From positions 1 to 64,000 of the forward strand of contig NZ_FCOX02000010.1 of assembly GCF_900044055.2 (NCBI RefSeq): a stretch of DNA of 64,000 nt, in the 5' to 3' direction. The DNA is from Caballeronia calidae. GTDB taxonomy: Bacteria > Pseudomonadota > Gammaproteobacteria > Burkholderiales > Burkholderiaceae. The position numbers and the translations under genes were made by a program. Under the pieces are notes generated by a model, which had not been told where the DNA came from, made no database searches, and saw only the letters and a program-made list of their open reading frames with translations. This document shows positions 1 to 8,111 of the stretch, piece after piece. The first letter of the stretch is position 1, and each line of letters opens with the position of its first letter.

Positions 1-69
1 GGACCGTGAAACGACTCCACGCCGATGATAGTGCGGATCACCCGTGTGAAAGTAGGTAATCGTCAGGCT
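1..69 (+). rRNA. rrf: 5S ribosomal RNA, 3' part
   Basis: The first bases of the window match the 3' two thirds of a betaproteobacterial 5S rRNA. They include the conserved block GGACCGTGAAACGACTCCAC, the loop-E/stem region around CGCCGATGATAGTG, and the closing stem strand ending in GTAATCGTCAGGCT. The 5' end lies outside the window, so this is the tail of an rRNA operon transcribed rightward. A strong terminator follows 16 bases later, as expected at the end of such an operon. The exact 3' end is set by comparison with known Burkholderia 5S ends and may be off by one or two bases. Confidence 0.93.
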
Positions 70-84
70 CCTCATGCTGAAAAC

Positions 85-116
85 AAAAACCCCACCCCGA
101 AAAGGTGGGGTTTTTG
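85..116 (+). terminator. Rho-independent terminator of the rRNA operon
   Basis: A perfect 12-bp stem, AAAAACCCCACC (85-96) with GGTGGGGTTTTT (104-115), encloses a 7-base loop and ends in a T tract. It lies just after the 5S rRNA, so it very probably ends the rRNA operon transcript. Confidence 0.92.
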
Positions 117-524
117 CGTTGGGGCATGCAGTCTCGAAGCGAGAGTGCATACATAGACACTGCTCCTTCTCCGAATGTGCGAATTCTGTCGACCACTCAA
201 CCGTACATCGGCGGGCGATCCCTTCGGATATGCGCATACGCAATCTGCGCTTTCCGACGCGTAGTGTCGACTATACTTTTCAGGCGGTCAGCCCGACTGT
301 GCTCACCGCTCGCAGATCAATCGATCGGGCGGGCAGCGTGAAACCGGGCGATATCAATCTGCGGCCTGCCTTCTCGTAAGCGCTGATCCCTCTGCGCAAA
401 TGCCGCCTTGTCTTCTTTTCTCTTTGCCTCTTTATGCACGCATAGAAAACGGTGCGCGTCGTGTCGCACGCACGTCTCGTAGTGGACGCCGTCGCGGTGC
501 GCGCGTCGTCCCTCAATTTTGCTT
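117..524. other. Intergenic region between rRNA operon and GYD gene
   Basis: About 400 bases with no convincing gene. Short reading frames here lack ribosome binding sites and recognisable products. A TATACT hexamer at 272-277 could be a -10 element for the gene at 537, but the only partner (TTTCCG at 251-256) is poor and the spacing is 15, so no promoter is claimed. Confidence 0.4.
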
Positions 525-536
525 GAGGAGGACAAC

Positions 537-830
537 ATGGCCACTTACATCATGCTGCTCAACTGGACGGATCAGGGCGTGCGAACCGCGAAGGATACGA
601 TCAACCGGGCGCGCGCATTCCGCGAAACCGGCAAGGCGATGGGCGTGACGGTCGGCGCGATGTATTGGACGCTCGGCGGATACGACCTGGTCGTCTCGAT
701 CGATTCGCCCGACGACGAAACCGCAACCCGCCTCGGCCTTGCGGCCGCCGCGCTCGGTAATGTCCGCACGACGACGATGCGCGCGTTCGGTGAAGAAGAG
801 ATGGAGCGTATCGTCGGCGGATTGAAGTAG
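537..830 (+). CDS. GYD domain-containing protein
   Basis: A 97-residue protein beginning MATYIMLLNWTDQGVRTAKD, with the signature GGYDLVVSIDSPDDE in the middle and a C-terminal part typical of GYD-family proteins (a small ferredoxin-like alpha/beta fold). The length and the position of the Gly-Tyr-Asp motif match the family. The molecular function is not established; members are cytosolic. The start is the ATG at 537 because a clear GAGGAGG sits 6 bases upstream; an in-frame TTG further upstream would place that site inside the gene. It stands alone, with the lipoprotein gene facing it downstream. Confidence 0.85.
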   Translation: MATYIMLLNWTDQGVRTAKDTINRARAFRETGKAMGVTVGAMYWTLGGYDLVVSIDSPDDETATRLGLAAAALGNVRTTTMRAFGEEEMERIVGGLK

Positions 831-1026
831 GCGCGCGTTGCGAACGCTGGCCAGAAGCGGCCCGAGCGGGCAAGGCTCGCGCTACTGCCTACGTGCCTTG
901 CAGCGCCGTCGCTCGTCCGCTCGAAGGGCATACGGGCGCCTCGAGGGCGCCCGCCGGACTAACCCGGCCTCGAGTCGCCGGTGAGAAAGAGCGAACGCCG
1001 CGGTTCGCACCGCGGCGTCCAATCTC

Positions 1027-2256
1027 TCACTTCGGCTCGTACCACGAATAGGTCGGAAGCGTCGTAAGCGGCGTACCGATCTGGAACGTGACGTCCCGCA
1101 GCGAAGTCAGCGGGATGTTGCGCGGGTCGCCCGTGTACCGCCGGACATCGCCGTTATCGTTGATATAGACCACCACGTTGCCCGTGATACCCGCGACATT
1201 CGTGCTCGAGAGCGGCTGACCCCAGACATCGAAGACCTGACCGAGCGTGAACGGTTTCACATTCGGCGTTTCGATATGGATGATGCCGGTGTTGTCGTGC
1301 GTATGCATCTCGTAGTTGCATTGAGGCAAGATGCCGACGTTCGACGGGAACGCGAGCCATTGACCGTCCTTGAAGATCGCGACATGCGCGTGCACATGGA
1401 ACGTCTCAGCCATGCCCGCTGCGCAAACCAGACCGTCCACCGGCGATCCGGTACCGCCGCTCGGCGTGTTGCCGTTCGCAAAGAACGGTGTACCGACGAC
1501 GCCGCCGAAGCTAAGCGTAGTAACCGTCGATGTAAAGGGCGGCGGGTCGGTCCACGCGTATGTCGCGATCTGGGCCGGCGGCGTTCCGACCACGAGCGTC
1601 ACTTCGCCATGCTGCGGCAGCACGAGGCTCGCGAGATCGCCGGTGTACTTGGTGAGCGTGCCGCCGGTATTCACCCACGCGGTCACGGTTCCCGTGAGGC
1701 CCGCCACGTTGGTCGGGCTGAGTGGCTGCCCCCACACGGCGAAGAACTGGCCGAGCGTGTACGACGCGTTCGACGTCACGTCCATGCGGATCTTGCCCGA
1801 CGCATCGACAGTGTGGACCGGATAGACGCAGCCCGTCTGCAGTGCCATGGTCGGTGCCACGCTGCCGATGTTCGTTGGCAACGCAAGCTGCTTGCCATTC
1901 TGATACACCGACAAATGTGCATAGCTGTACTTGCTGCCAGCGACCGTGCATTTGAGGTTGCCGACCGCCTGGCCAGTGCCGCCGGTGGACGTCGAGCCAT
2001 CGCTCCATTGCGCCGTGCCGAGCGTCGTGCCGTCCACGACGGCTGTCGCTGCTGCGAGCGTTGGCGTGGTGTTGGTGGTCGCGGCGGGTGTGCTTGCGCC
2101 CGATGCGGGTGTGGCGCCCGATGCGGGCGTGGCGCTCGCTGCAGGCGAACTCGAATCGCTGCCCGATCCGCCGCCGCACGCGGCAACCAATAGGACTGCT
2201 GCCGCCGAGACTGCGGCGGTCATCCAGCGAGTGTGTCTCTGTGTCTCTTTGAGCAT
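1027..2256 (-). CDS. Lipoprotein with two tandem histidine-type modules
   Basis: A 409-residue exported lipoprotein. The N-terminus has a hydrophobic stretch ending in the lipobox LLVAAC, followed by a Gly/Ser/Ala/Pro-rich linker (about residues 30-70). The rest is two related modules of about 160 residues: each runs from a GGTG start through an 'HLSVYQNGK/HVAIFKDGQ' strand, an 'N(I/V)G...C.Y..HT.D..G.I' block, 'TLGQ.F.VWGQPLS.TNVAGLTG' and 'RYTGD'. The second module keeps a His cluster (HVHAHV and EMHTHD); the first has mostly lost it. The ATG at 2256 is chosen because GGAG lies about 8 bases upstream and it begins directly at the signal peptide. The function is unknown; the His-rich block suggests metal binding, which is inference. 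Confidence 0.75.
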   Translation of the reverse strand: MLKETQRHTRWMTAAVSAAAVLLVAACGGGSGSDSSSPAASATPASGATPASGASTPAATTNTTPTLAAATAVVDGTTLGTAQWSDGSTSTGGTGQAVGNLKCTVAGSKYSYAHLSVYQNGKQLALPTNIGSVAPTMALQTGCVYPVHTVDASGKIRMDVTSNASYTLGQFFAVWGQPLSPTNVAGLTGTVTAWVNTGGTLTKYTGDLASLVLPQHGEVTLVVGTPPAQIATYAWTDPPPFTSTVTTLSFGGVVGTPFFANGNTPSGGTGSPVDGLVCAAGMAETFHVHAHVAIFKDGQWLAFPSNVGILPQCNYEMHTHDNTGIIHIETPNVKPFTLGQVFDVWGQPLSSTNVAGITGNVVVYINDNGDVRRYTGDPRNIPLTSLRDVTFQIGTPLTTLPTYSWYEPK

Positions 2257-2620
2257 GTATGGACTCCGCCTGTTCGTCTGAAAAAATCTGAACGCGTCGC
2301 GCGCCACGTGCGATAGCACGATATGTGCCCGGGTCACATCCGGCATCCGAAGCGTCGCGAAAGCGACGGTCGATGCGAGGAAGCGCTAGCGCAAAGGCGA
2401 TCCCGGCACGATTGAAGCAAGTGCTGTCGCTTATGAGCGCGACATTGATTGAATGACCGAATGCCTTCCGGTCAGGCGCGTGCCGATGAGTTTTCGTGAG
2501 TCATCGAAAGAGAGATCCGGCTGGGCCTCTTCGCCGGTCTGGGGAAATGTAGCGTCGATGATTATCTACCGCAAGTAGAACTATCGTATGAGTCGTGTTT
2601 CGCAGAGGAAATCTTGGCAG
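2257..2620. other. Intergenic region upstream of the two-module lipoprotein gene
   Basis: About 360 bases without a supported gene, between the divergent lipoprotein and ATP-grasp genes. It must carry the lipoprotein promoter, but I could not pick one with confidence. The AT content rises towards its right end, where the inverted-repeat cluster begins. Confidence 0.4.
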
Positions 2621-2695
2621 TGTGCGATTGCGCACATACGTCACACTGAATATTCGATCGACAATTCAATGTGTGATCGATGTGCGAATCAGCAC
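2621..2695. promoter_or_regulatory. Cluster of TGTGC/GCACA inverted repeats
   Basis: Three dyads lie side by side in a locally AT-rich intergenic stretch: TGTGCG-N4-CGCACA (2621-2636, perfect), TCACAC-TGAAT paired imperfectly with ATTCA-AT-GTGTGA (2641-2676), and GTGC-N6-GCAC (2682-2695). They lie 160-230 bases upstream of the ATP-grasp gene at 2853. They could be binding sites of a dimeric regulator or RNA hairpins; nothing identifies the factor. Confidence 0.35.
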
Positions 2696-2852
2696 GACCA
2701 TGGAGAATGCGGAGTCCTCTCTGTAAAAGGTGCTCGCAGTGACGCCCGATGCTTTATTGAACAACTGAATACAGCGGAACCGTTATGATGTAACGATATC
2801 AAAATCGTACAGCATGCATCACGTCCTGATCTGCCGATAGTGGAGCAAACGA

Positions 2853-3713
2853 ATGACTCTTTCAACGACGCTGATCCAAAGCGTAAGGGATTGGTTGCCC
2901 GACAACCTGTTTTTCAGTTTCCGTCATCGACGCACCATCGGACGATTTCCGAAGCTGCGCCATCCGACGACATTCAATGAAAAGATCATTCGACGCTGCC
3001 TCGACCCCGATCCCCGCTATGGCGATCTCAGCGACAAGTTGAAGGTGCGTGATTACATCGCCGGGAAGATCGGCAGCGAGTATCTCGTGCCGCTCGTCGC
3101 CGAGCCGTCGGACTTCACAGAGCGCGTTTTCGAAGCCCTTCCGCCGGCCTTCGTCATGAAGGCGAACCACGGCAGCGGCTTCGTTCATGTCGTCAAAGAC
3201 AAAAGGGATACCTCGTTCGAAGAGCTCGATGCGCTAGCTCGACGCTGGTTATCGACCGACTTCTATACGATCGGGCGCGAGCGGCATTACCGCACGATCG
3301 AACGACGTATCTTCTTCGAGAAGCTTCTTGTCGCGCAAGACGGAAAGATCCCGCCCGATCTGAAGATCCATGTTTTCAACAAGCGATCGGGCGATCCCTC
3401 GATCTTCATCCTCGTCATCACAGACCGGTTCGGAGAACATACGCGCGGCGACATCTATGACGCGAACTGGAACATGCTCGACGTTTCGATGGGGCGCTAC
3501 GCACGCAGCACGACTCCCGATCCGCGCCCGGACAACCTCGACGCGCTGCTGTCGGTTGCGCGAGCGCTGGCGAGCGATTTCGAGTTTGTACGCGTCGACC
3601 TATACGACATGGATGGAACCATATACTTCGGCGAACTGACGTTCACGCCCGGGGCTGGAATGTTTCCTCTGAAGCCGGATCGTGTGGACTATGAGTGGGG
3701 AAGTCTCATGTAA
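2853..3713 (+). CDS. TupA-like ATP-grasp family protein
   Basis: A 286-residue protein resembling the TupA-like ATP-grasp family, whose members sit in cell-surface polysaccharide clusters and are thought to be amino acid or peptide ligases acting on sugar polymers. Recognisable features are the N-terminal block FPKLRHPTTFNEKIIRR, the lysine segment PPAFVMKANHGSGFVHVV (about residues 95-112), IPPDLKIHVFN (about 165) and the C-terminal ATP/metal segment FEFVRVDLYDMDGTIYFGELTFTPGAGM. There is no signal peptide, so it is cytosolic. GTGGAG lies about 8 bases before the ATG. No glycosyltransferase or polysaccharide export gene is nearby, so its substrate cannot be guessed from context. Confidence 0.82.
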   Translation: MTLSTTLIQSVRDWLPDNLFFSFRHRRTIGRFPKLRHPTTFNEKIIRRCLDPDPRYGDLSDKLKVRDYIAGKIGSEYLVPLVAEPSDFTERVFEALPPAFVMKANHGSGFVHVVKDKRDTSFEELDALARRWLSTDFYTIGRERHYRTIERRIFFEKLLVAQDGKIPPDLKIHVFNKRSGDPSIFILVITDRFGEHTRGDIYDANWNMLDVSMGRYARSTTPDPRPDNLDALLSVARALASDFEFVRVDLYDMDGTIYFGELTFTPGAGMFPLKPDRVDYEWGSLM

Positions 3714-4190
3714 GCGCGGCAAGAGGGTGTCGAAAAGCCTGCAAGCGCTCGTGACCAAGGTGTCCGCGATGCGTTCGCGGGCAACCGCGCCCTCGATCGA
3801 ATGAACAGCGCGACCCTCCGAAAACTTCAATTTCCGCGACTCCGATCGTCTTATCATTTGTGACGCGCCTCTGCGCGACCACCACGGTCGACCGGTTTTC
3901 AATCGCTTTTCCGCTGGTCGCCATCCAATGGTCGGAGTCCCGCGTAAGTGGGGATCGCCGTCCTGCCAAGCGCGGGTTCCAAGGCACGCGCCGATCGTCC
4001 AAAGTACGGGTCAGGCAGTGCTCCGATCCTTCGCGTATCGGGCGACATCAACTACAAGCTGTACTGCCTGCCGCCTCACTATTCTCGATTTCCTTTTTGC
4101 GAGCATGAGAGGTGCGTTCCCTTCGTCGGAGATGAATGCCAGTGCGCGCATCGGCACGATTGGAATGGCGGAATCTGAAGTAGATAACCG
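3714..4190. other. Intergenic region upstream of the AraC-type regulator
   Basis: About 480 bases in which I see no convincing gene. Several overlapping short frames exist on both strands, but none has a good ribosome binding site or a recognisable sequence. It presumably holds the promoter of the regulator that follows. Confidence 0.4.
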
Positions 4191-5024
4191 GTGATCACGG
4201 AGGCAGCAGCGATCATGGGGCAAGTGCAGCAGCAGAAACATGTGTTGGACCAATGCGCTTTTGTCTGGATAGACCTCACTAAAGAGCCATCCTTGTCCGT
4301 TGCGCATTCGATATCCGGCGTATTCGAATTCAGGACGGTGCGCGAGCCGCAGCATATTACGAGGACTATCGGCCTTCACACGCCGCCTTTTATCTGCGTG
4401 GAACTCGAGGAAGGCAGCGACGCCGATCCGAAGAGCATCGAAATGCTCACGCGCGTGCGGGAAGTCTATCCCGATCTGCCCACGCTCATCGTCGCGGGGC
4501 AATGCTCGTTTGTCGTTGCACTGTGGGCGGTGCGCCTGCATGTGTGGGATGTGATGATCAAGCCGGTGAGCGCATCGGATTTGTGCAGAACGATCGACGC
4601 GTTGACGTCGAGGCTTCAGCGACGCGCATTGCTGCAGGCCCCGCCCGCGCGAGTGGAAAGAACCGGGTCGCGTCAGGACGCGATGCGTACATCGTCCGCA
4701 CTCTCGTACGTGGCGAGCCATTATGCGGACAGGATACTGATCAGCGAGGTCGCCGCGCAATGCCGGCTAAGCCCGTCGCAGTTTTGCAGAACCTTCAGAA
4801 ATGAGCATCACGTGAGCTTCGGACGATACCTGCTTCGCTTTCGCATGGAGCGTGCGCGTGAGCGGCTTTGCTTGCCCGATATGCTCGTCAAGGAAGTGGC
4901 GTATGAAGTCGGCTTCAACGATCTCTCATACTTCACGCGCTCGTTCAGGCGCGAGTTCGGAATGTGTCCGAGCGAATTTCAAGCCGGTGCAATGACGCAA
5001 CAGACATCGCCCATGGCTGCGTGA
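4191..5024 (+). CDS. AraC-family regulator with degenerate receiver-like domain
   Basis: A 277-residue transcription factor. The C-terminal 100 residues are a typical AraC/XylS double helix-turn-helix: ISEVAAQCRLSPSQFCRTFR for the first helix pair and VKEVAYEVGFNDLSYFTRSF for the second, ending with the family motif G-x-x-P-S-E-F. The N-terminal half (about residues 35-145) resembles a response-regulator receiver: it keeps the lysine-proline pair (VWDVMIKPVS), but the strand where the phosphoacceptor Asp should be reads FICVELEE, with Glu. It may therefore work without phosphorylation. The start may be the GTG at 4191 or the ATG at 4215, which has GGAGG 11 bases upstream. No sensor kinase is adjacent. 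Confidence 0.8.
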   Translation: MITEAAAIMGQVQQQKHVLDQCAFVWIDLTKEPSLSVAHSISGVFEFRTVREPQHITRTIGLHTPPFICVELEEGSDADPKSIEMLTRVREVYPDLPTLIVAGQCSFVVALWAVRLHVWDVMIKPVSASDLCRTIDALTSRLQRRALLQAPPARVERTGSRQDAMRTSSALSYVASHYADRILISEVAAQCRLSPSQFCRTFRNEHHVSFGRYLLRFRMERARERLCLPDMLVKEVAYEVGFNDLSYFTRSFRREFGMCPSEFQAGAMTQQTSPMAA

Positions 5025-5110
5025 CGACGCATCGCCGCGCCGTGAGGCGATGTCGCGGACAAGGCCGGCCCTGCCGGCCAGGTGTTGCACTTGCGCGCGC
5101 ATACATGCGC

Positions 5111-5440
5111 TCACGCCCGAGGCGAGACACTGACATCGAGCTGGAACGTCGCGCAGGCCGAGACCTCTTTTTCCCATGCCCGAACGCACTTCAGCACGAG
5201 CCGCGCACTGCCTCGACCGCTCGCAACGAAGCGCCATATTGCGATGCCGCCCGCACCCGGCTGGGCTTTGGATGCGGTGAAGGTGGACCCGCGCGACGTC
5301 AGCACGCTGGCGGCATCCTGCGCGAGGCTCCAGCGAAAACCGGTGGCCGGCGTTTCGCCGAGCTCGACGATGAGTTCGTCGTCGAGCTCGAGCGCGACCG
5401 CGCCGCCCGAATCCGCTTGCCTGACGGTCATGCTTCGCAT
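5111..5440 (-). CDS. Chagasin-like cysteine protease inhibitor (family I42)
   Basis: A 109-residue protein with the three conserved loops of chagasin-type inhibitors of papain-family proteases: GETPATGFRW (matching the NPTTGY/F-W loop), a GAGG loop near the middle, and RAWEKE (matching the R-P-W-E loop). No clear signal peptide is present, whereas many relatives are exported. The start at 5440 has GGGAG 6 bases upstream. It lies 49 bases downstream of a papain-like protease gene on the same strand, so enzyme and probable inhibitor are co-transcribed. That the inhibitor acts on this neighbour is inference from the arrangement and the known target class. Confidence 0.8.
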   Translation of the reverse strand: MRSMTVRQADSGGAVALELDDELIVELGETPATGFRWSLAQDAASVLTSRGSTFTASKAQPGAGGIAIWRFVASGRGSARLVLKCVRAWEKEVSACATFQLDVSVSPRA

Positions 5441-5489
5441 GGGCGCTCCCGCTTTGGCTCGCGAACCTTGTTATACGCGGTCGTGGGGC

Positions 5490-6257
5490 TCAGGCCGCGA
5501 TGAGGCGCATCGTCCAGAAATCGGACGACAGGTCCGTATCCGTGAGATAAGCATAAGGCATCGTGCAGTAGCCCTTCATGCCCCATGCATCGCCCCACGA
5601 ATTGCGGATGAGAAAGCGCTGCCGGGCATCGTCATAACCCACCGCGACCACGCAATGACCTCCGAGCAGTTGTTCCCGGGAACCCGGCATCGGAACGGTG
5701 CCGGTCTGCGCGACTTCGGCGCTCTCGAAGCTCTCGTAGACGCTGAACCCGAAGACGAACGGAAAGCCGTCGGCGAGACATCCCTTCATCTGGTTGAGGT
5801 TCTGCACCAGCCGCGAGTACTGGACGACCTTGTATTTCAGCGCTTCCGTGTAGCACTTCTTCGGCGGCTTATCCCTGAACTGACTGATGTCGTAGGGCCA
5901 GCTGGTTTCAGGGCAATCGCCTTGCTTCGCGACGGACTTGAATCCGTCGCGGATCATTGCGCCGCTGTCCGATTCGACCGTGTGCTCGATGACGCGCTCG
6001 TTGTAGTAGATGAAGAGCCGAGATGGATTGAACGCCGGCTGCAGATTCTGCTTCATCCGATCGAACTGCAACGCCGCGGCGATACCGTTGGCCGTGCAGC
6101 TGCCGAGGCTGCCCTGGTCATAGATCGGCGGACATTGCGAGGACAGATCCGCGCTGGCGGGCAACGCCGCGAGCCGCATGACGGGTGCGGCATAAAGGTG
6201 GTCCCGGTGATCGGGCAGATCGCGTACCCATCCGTAACGCTTGGTCGTGTATGGCAT
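5490..6257 (-). CDS. Papain-like C1 family cysteine peptidase
   Basis: A 255-residue peptidase of the papain (C1) fold. The catalytic site is complete: the oxyanion glutamine and nucleophile in DQGSLGSC (Cys54), the histidine in GGHCVVAVGYDD (His201), and the asparagine in RNSWGDAWG (Asn219). The opening KRYGWVRDLPDHRDHLYAAP is typical of bacterial C1 peptidases of this subgroup, which have only a short propeptide-like N-terminus. No signal peptide is visible. The ATG at 6257 is preferred over the one at 6269 because GGAG lies 6 bases before it. The chagasin-like inhibitor gene follows directly. Confidence 0.88.
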   Translation of the reverse strand: MPYTTKRYGWVRDLPDHRDHLYAAPVMRLAALPASADLSSQCPPIYDQGSLGSCTANGIAAALQFDRMKQNLQPAFNPSRLFIYYNERVIEHTVESDSGAMIRDGFKSVAKQGDCPETSWPYDISQFRDKPPKKCYTEALKYKVVQYSRLVQNLNQMKGCLADGFPFVFGFSVYESFESAEVAQTGTVPMPGSREQLLGGHCVVAVGYDDARQRFLIRNSWGDAWGMKGYCTMPYAYLTDTDLSSDFWTMRLIAA

Positions 6258-6666
6258 GTCAATCTCCATGGTTCGAGGTCTCGCTCGCGCGCGCGTCGAC
6301 GTTTCCGAATGCGACGTTCATCGCGATCGTCGGACGGCTGCACGGCCAAGCATAGGGCGACCGCGGTATGCGGCGTTAGGACGATATTGCTGGCGCGCTA
6401 GGAGGATCGTGCTGTAAGCGTTTTGATGGCGTGATCGTCGATATGCCGGGATCGAGTCAAGCGGCGGATCTGGTGCACTCGCTTATCTCGAAAGCAAAAT
6501 CGTCCTGACAAGCAGCACGATCGTTATAACGGGCGTCCAAGAGTCTCATCTACACTGCGCTTGAACGGGGCTGAGATGCGTGCGTCGCTGAAGCAAGTGG
6601 TGCTGCACCTTGAATTCGCCCGACAGGAGAAGCTGGTCACGAACATCGGAGCAAGGGAGAAGGGAA
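6258..6666. other. Divergent intergenic region
   Basis: About 400 bases between the divergent peptidase and exported-protein genes. It must hold both promoters. A TATAAC at 6525-6530 has CTGACA 14 bases upstream, which is too close for a normal sigma70 promoter, so no site is called. No gene is supported here. Confidence 0.4.
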
Positions 6667-7152
6667 ATGAAGCCTTTCGCATTGTTGAGTGCTGCGGTGC
6701 TCTTCGTTACGCTTTCCACCAGCACATTCGCCGACGACGCGGCTGACTGCAAAGCCGCGGGCGGCTCGATGCTGACCGGTCAGGTCGTGTCACCGCCCAA
6801 GTTCAAGAGCGGCATGTTTCGAAAGGGCGTCGAGCTTTCGCACACGCATCTGAACCTGAAAGGCAGTGACAACAAGACATACGATGTCGCGATCGACAAC
6901 GTCTTCGCGTCGGGCTATCAGAAGAACAAGAAGGGCGTTCCCGCACCGCTGAACACGATCAAGGTGGGCGACACGCTGGAACTGTGCGGCGCACCGTTTC
7001 CGGGCGGCATTCACTGGGTACACAACAATTGCGGCGATACGCCGACGAAGTCGGACCCTGATGGCTGGATCAAGAAAGTGAGCGCGGACGGCCGCGTCGG
7101 AGAGAATCTGGAACTGAGCCAGAAGTATTGCTATCTCTGGCCGCATCACTGA
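6667..7152 (+). CDS. Exported small protein resembling DUF3465
   Basis: A 161-residue protein with a clear signal peptide (residues 1 to about 20, cleavage after TFA). The mature part has a GQVV strand near the start and a C-terminal block, GGIHWVHNNCG...DGWIKKV, that resembles the DUF3465 signature (IHWTHH...GGWIKH). It also has KVGDTLELCG before that block, the usual beta-barrel layout of the family. Four cysteines in the mature protein may form disulfides in the periplasm. The start is the ATG at 6667, with GGAGAAGGGA just upstream; an in-frame ATG at 6610 would place residues before the signal peptide. The biochemical role is unknown. Confidence 0.7.
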   Translation: MKPFALLSAAVLFVTLSTSTFADDAADCKAAGGSMLTGQVVSPPKFKSGMFRKGVELSHTHLNLKGSDNKTYDVAIDNVFASGYQKNKKGVPAPLNTIKVGDTLELCGAPFPGGIHWVHNNCGDTPTKSDPDGWIKKVSADGRVGENLELSQKYCYLWPHH

Positions 7153-7226
7153 CGCGCGCGCGTTCGATCCCGCGTCCACGCAAGTACAATGGTTCGTCGC
7201 ACTCCCCGCAGGGGAACGGAGACGCC

Positions 7227-8111
7227 ATGGCCGGTCCGGCGAACAACCTCTACGAGCGCTGGCAGGAGCAGATCCAGCAGGATTTGAAGGCGCGCATCAA
7301 GGCGCACCAGCATGCCGTGCTGCAGGCGAAGGCGCTGCAAGCCCGGCAGGCCGGCGGGCCCAGGCCGCTCATCCTGCTCGGCGACGGCGACTCCTGGTTC
7401 GACTATCCGCTGCCGAACCCGGTTCACGCCTCGGATGTGCTGGAGGCGCTGAGGACCACCGGCACACCCGCTCCGCTGATCCTCAAGCTCGCGCATTACG
7501 GCGACGCGACCACGACGCTCCTCGGCGTGACCCAGCGCAACCGCCTCATCGCGCAGTTGCAGGATCCGGCCAACGGACCCGTCGACGCAATCCTCTTTTC
7601 CGGCGGCGGCAACGACGTGGTCGGCGACCAGTTCCGCTTCTGGCTCAACGATGCGAGCGCCGCCCGCAGCGATCCCGCGCGGGGCATCAACGTCCAGCGC
7701 CTCGGCTATATCTTCGGCGTGGTCGAGAGCGCCTATCTCGATCTGATCCGCATTCGCGACGAGTTCGCGCCTCATGCGCCGATCTTCGTGCACGGCTACG
7801 ACTTTGCGCTTCCCACCGGCATCTCGGCCTGCCGTCTCGCCGGGCCGTGGCTGCGTCCTTCGCTCGTCGATCGTGGCTGGCCGGACTTCGCGCCCGGCAG
7901 CCTGATCGTGAAGACGATTCTCGTCCGCTTCCACGCGATGCTGCTGCGGCTCGCCAGCGACCCCGTCCACGACATGGTGCTGGTCGAAACGCAGGGCACG
8001 CTCGCGCCGGGGGATTGGGCCAACGAGCTGCATCCCACCGGCGCGGGCTTCGCGAAGATCGGCGCGCGTTTCAGGAGTGCGCTCGCCGCGCGGTTTCCGG
8101 ATCGCATATGA
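7227..8111 (+). CDS. SGNH/GDSL-family hydrolase
   Basis: A 294-residue protein with the blocks of an SGNH hydrolase: block I LLGDGDSWFDY with the nucleophile Ser56, block III SGGGNDVVG with the Gly-Asn pair, and block V DWANELHPTGAGF carrying the Asp and His of the catalytic set. Members cleave ester bonds in lipids or acylated sugars; the substrate is not evident here. There is no signal peptide, so it is probably cytosolic. The first 35 residues are charged and likely helical. The ATG at 7227 follows CGGAGACGCC; an upstream in-frame start at 7128 would overlap the previous gene. Confidence 0.82.
   Translation: MAGPANNLYERWQEQIQQDLKARIKAHQHAVLQAKALQARQAGGPRPLILLGDGDSWFDYPLPNPVHASDVLEALRTTGTPAPLILKLAHYGDATTTLLGVTQRNRLIAQLQDPANGPVDAILFSGGGNDVVGDQFRFWLNDASAARSDPARGINVQRLGYIFGVVESAYLDLIRIRDEFAPHAPIFVHGYDFALPTGISACRLAGPWLRPSLVDRGWPDFAPGSLIVKTILVRFHAMLLRLASDPVHDMVLVETQGTLAPGDWANELHPTGAGFAKIGARFRSALAARFPDRI

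Noticed and set aside
2588..2788. A 66-codon frame across the inverted-repeat cluster
   Set aside because: It has no ribosome binding site and its sequence is dominated by the repeats; regulatory DNA is a better explanation.
5082..6401. A 439-codon plus-strand frame across the inhibitor and protease genes
   Set aside because: The minus strand carries the complete papain-like catalytic residues and chagasin loops; the plus-strand translation has neither family motifs nor a ribosome binding site.
6505..6530. CTGACA and TATAAC as a promoter for the exported DUF3465-like protein
   Set aside because: The spacing is only 14 bases, outside the normal sigma70 range.
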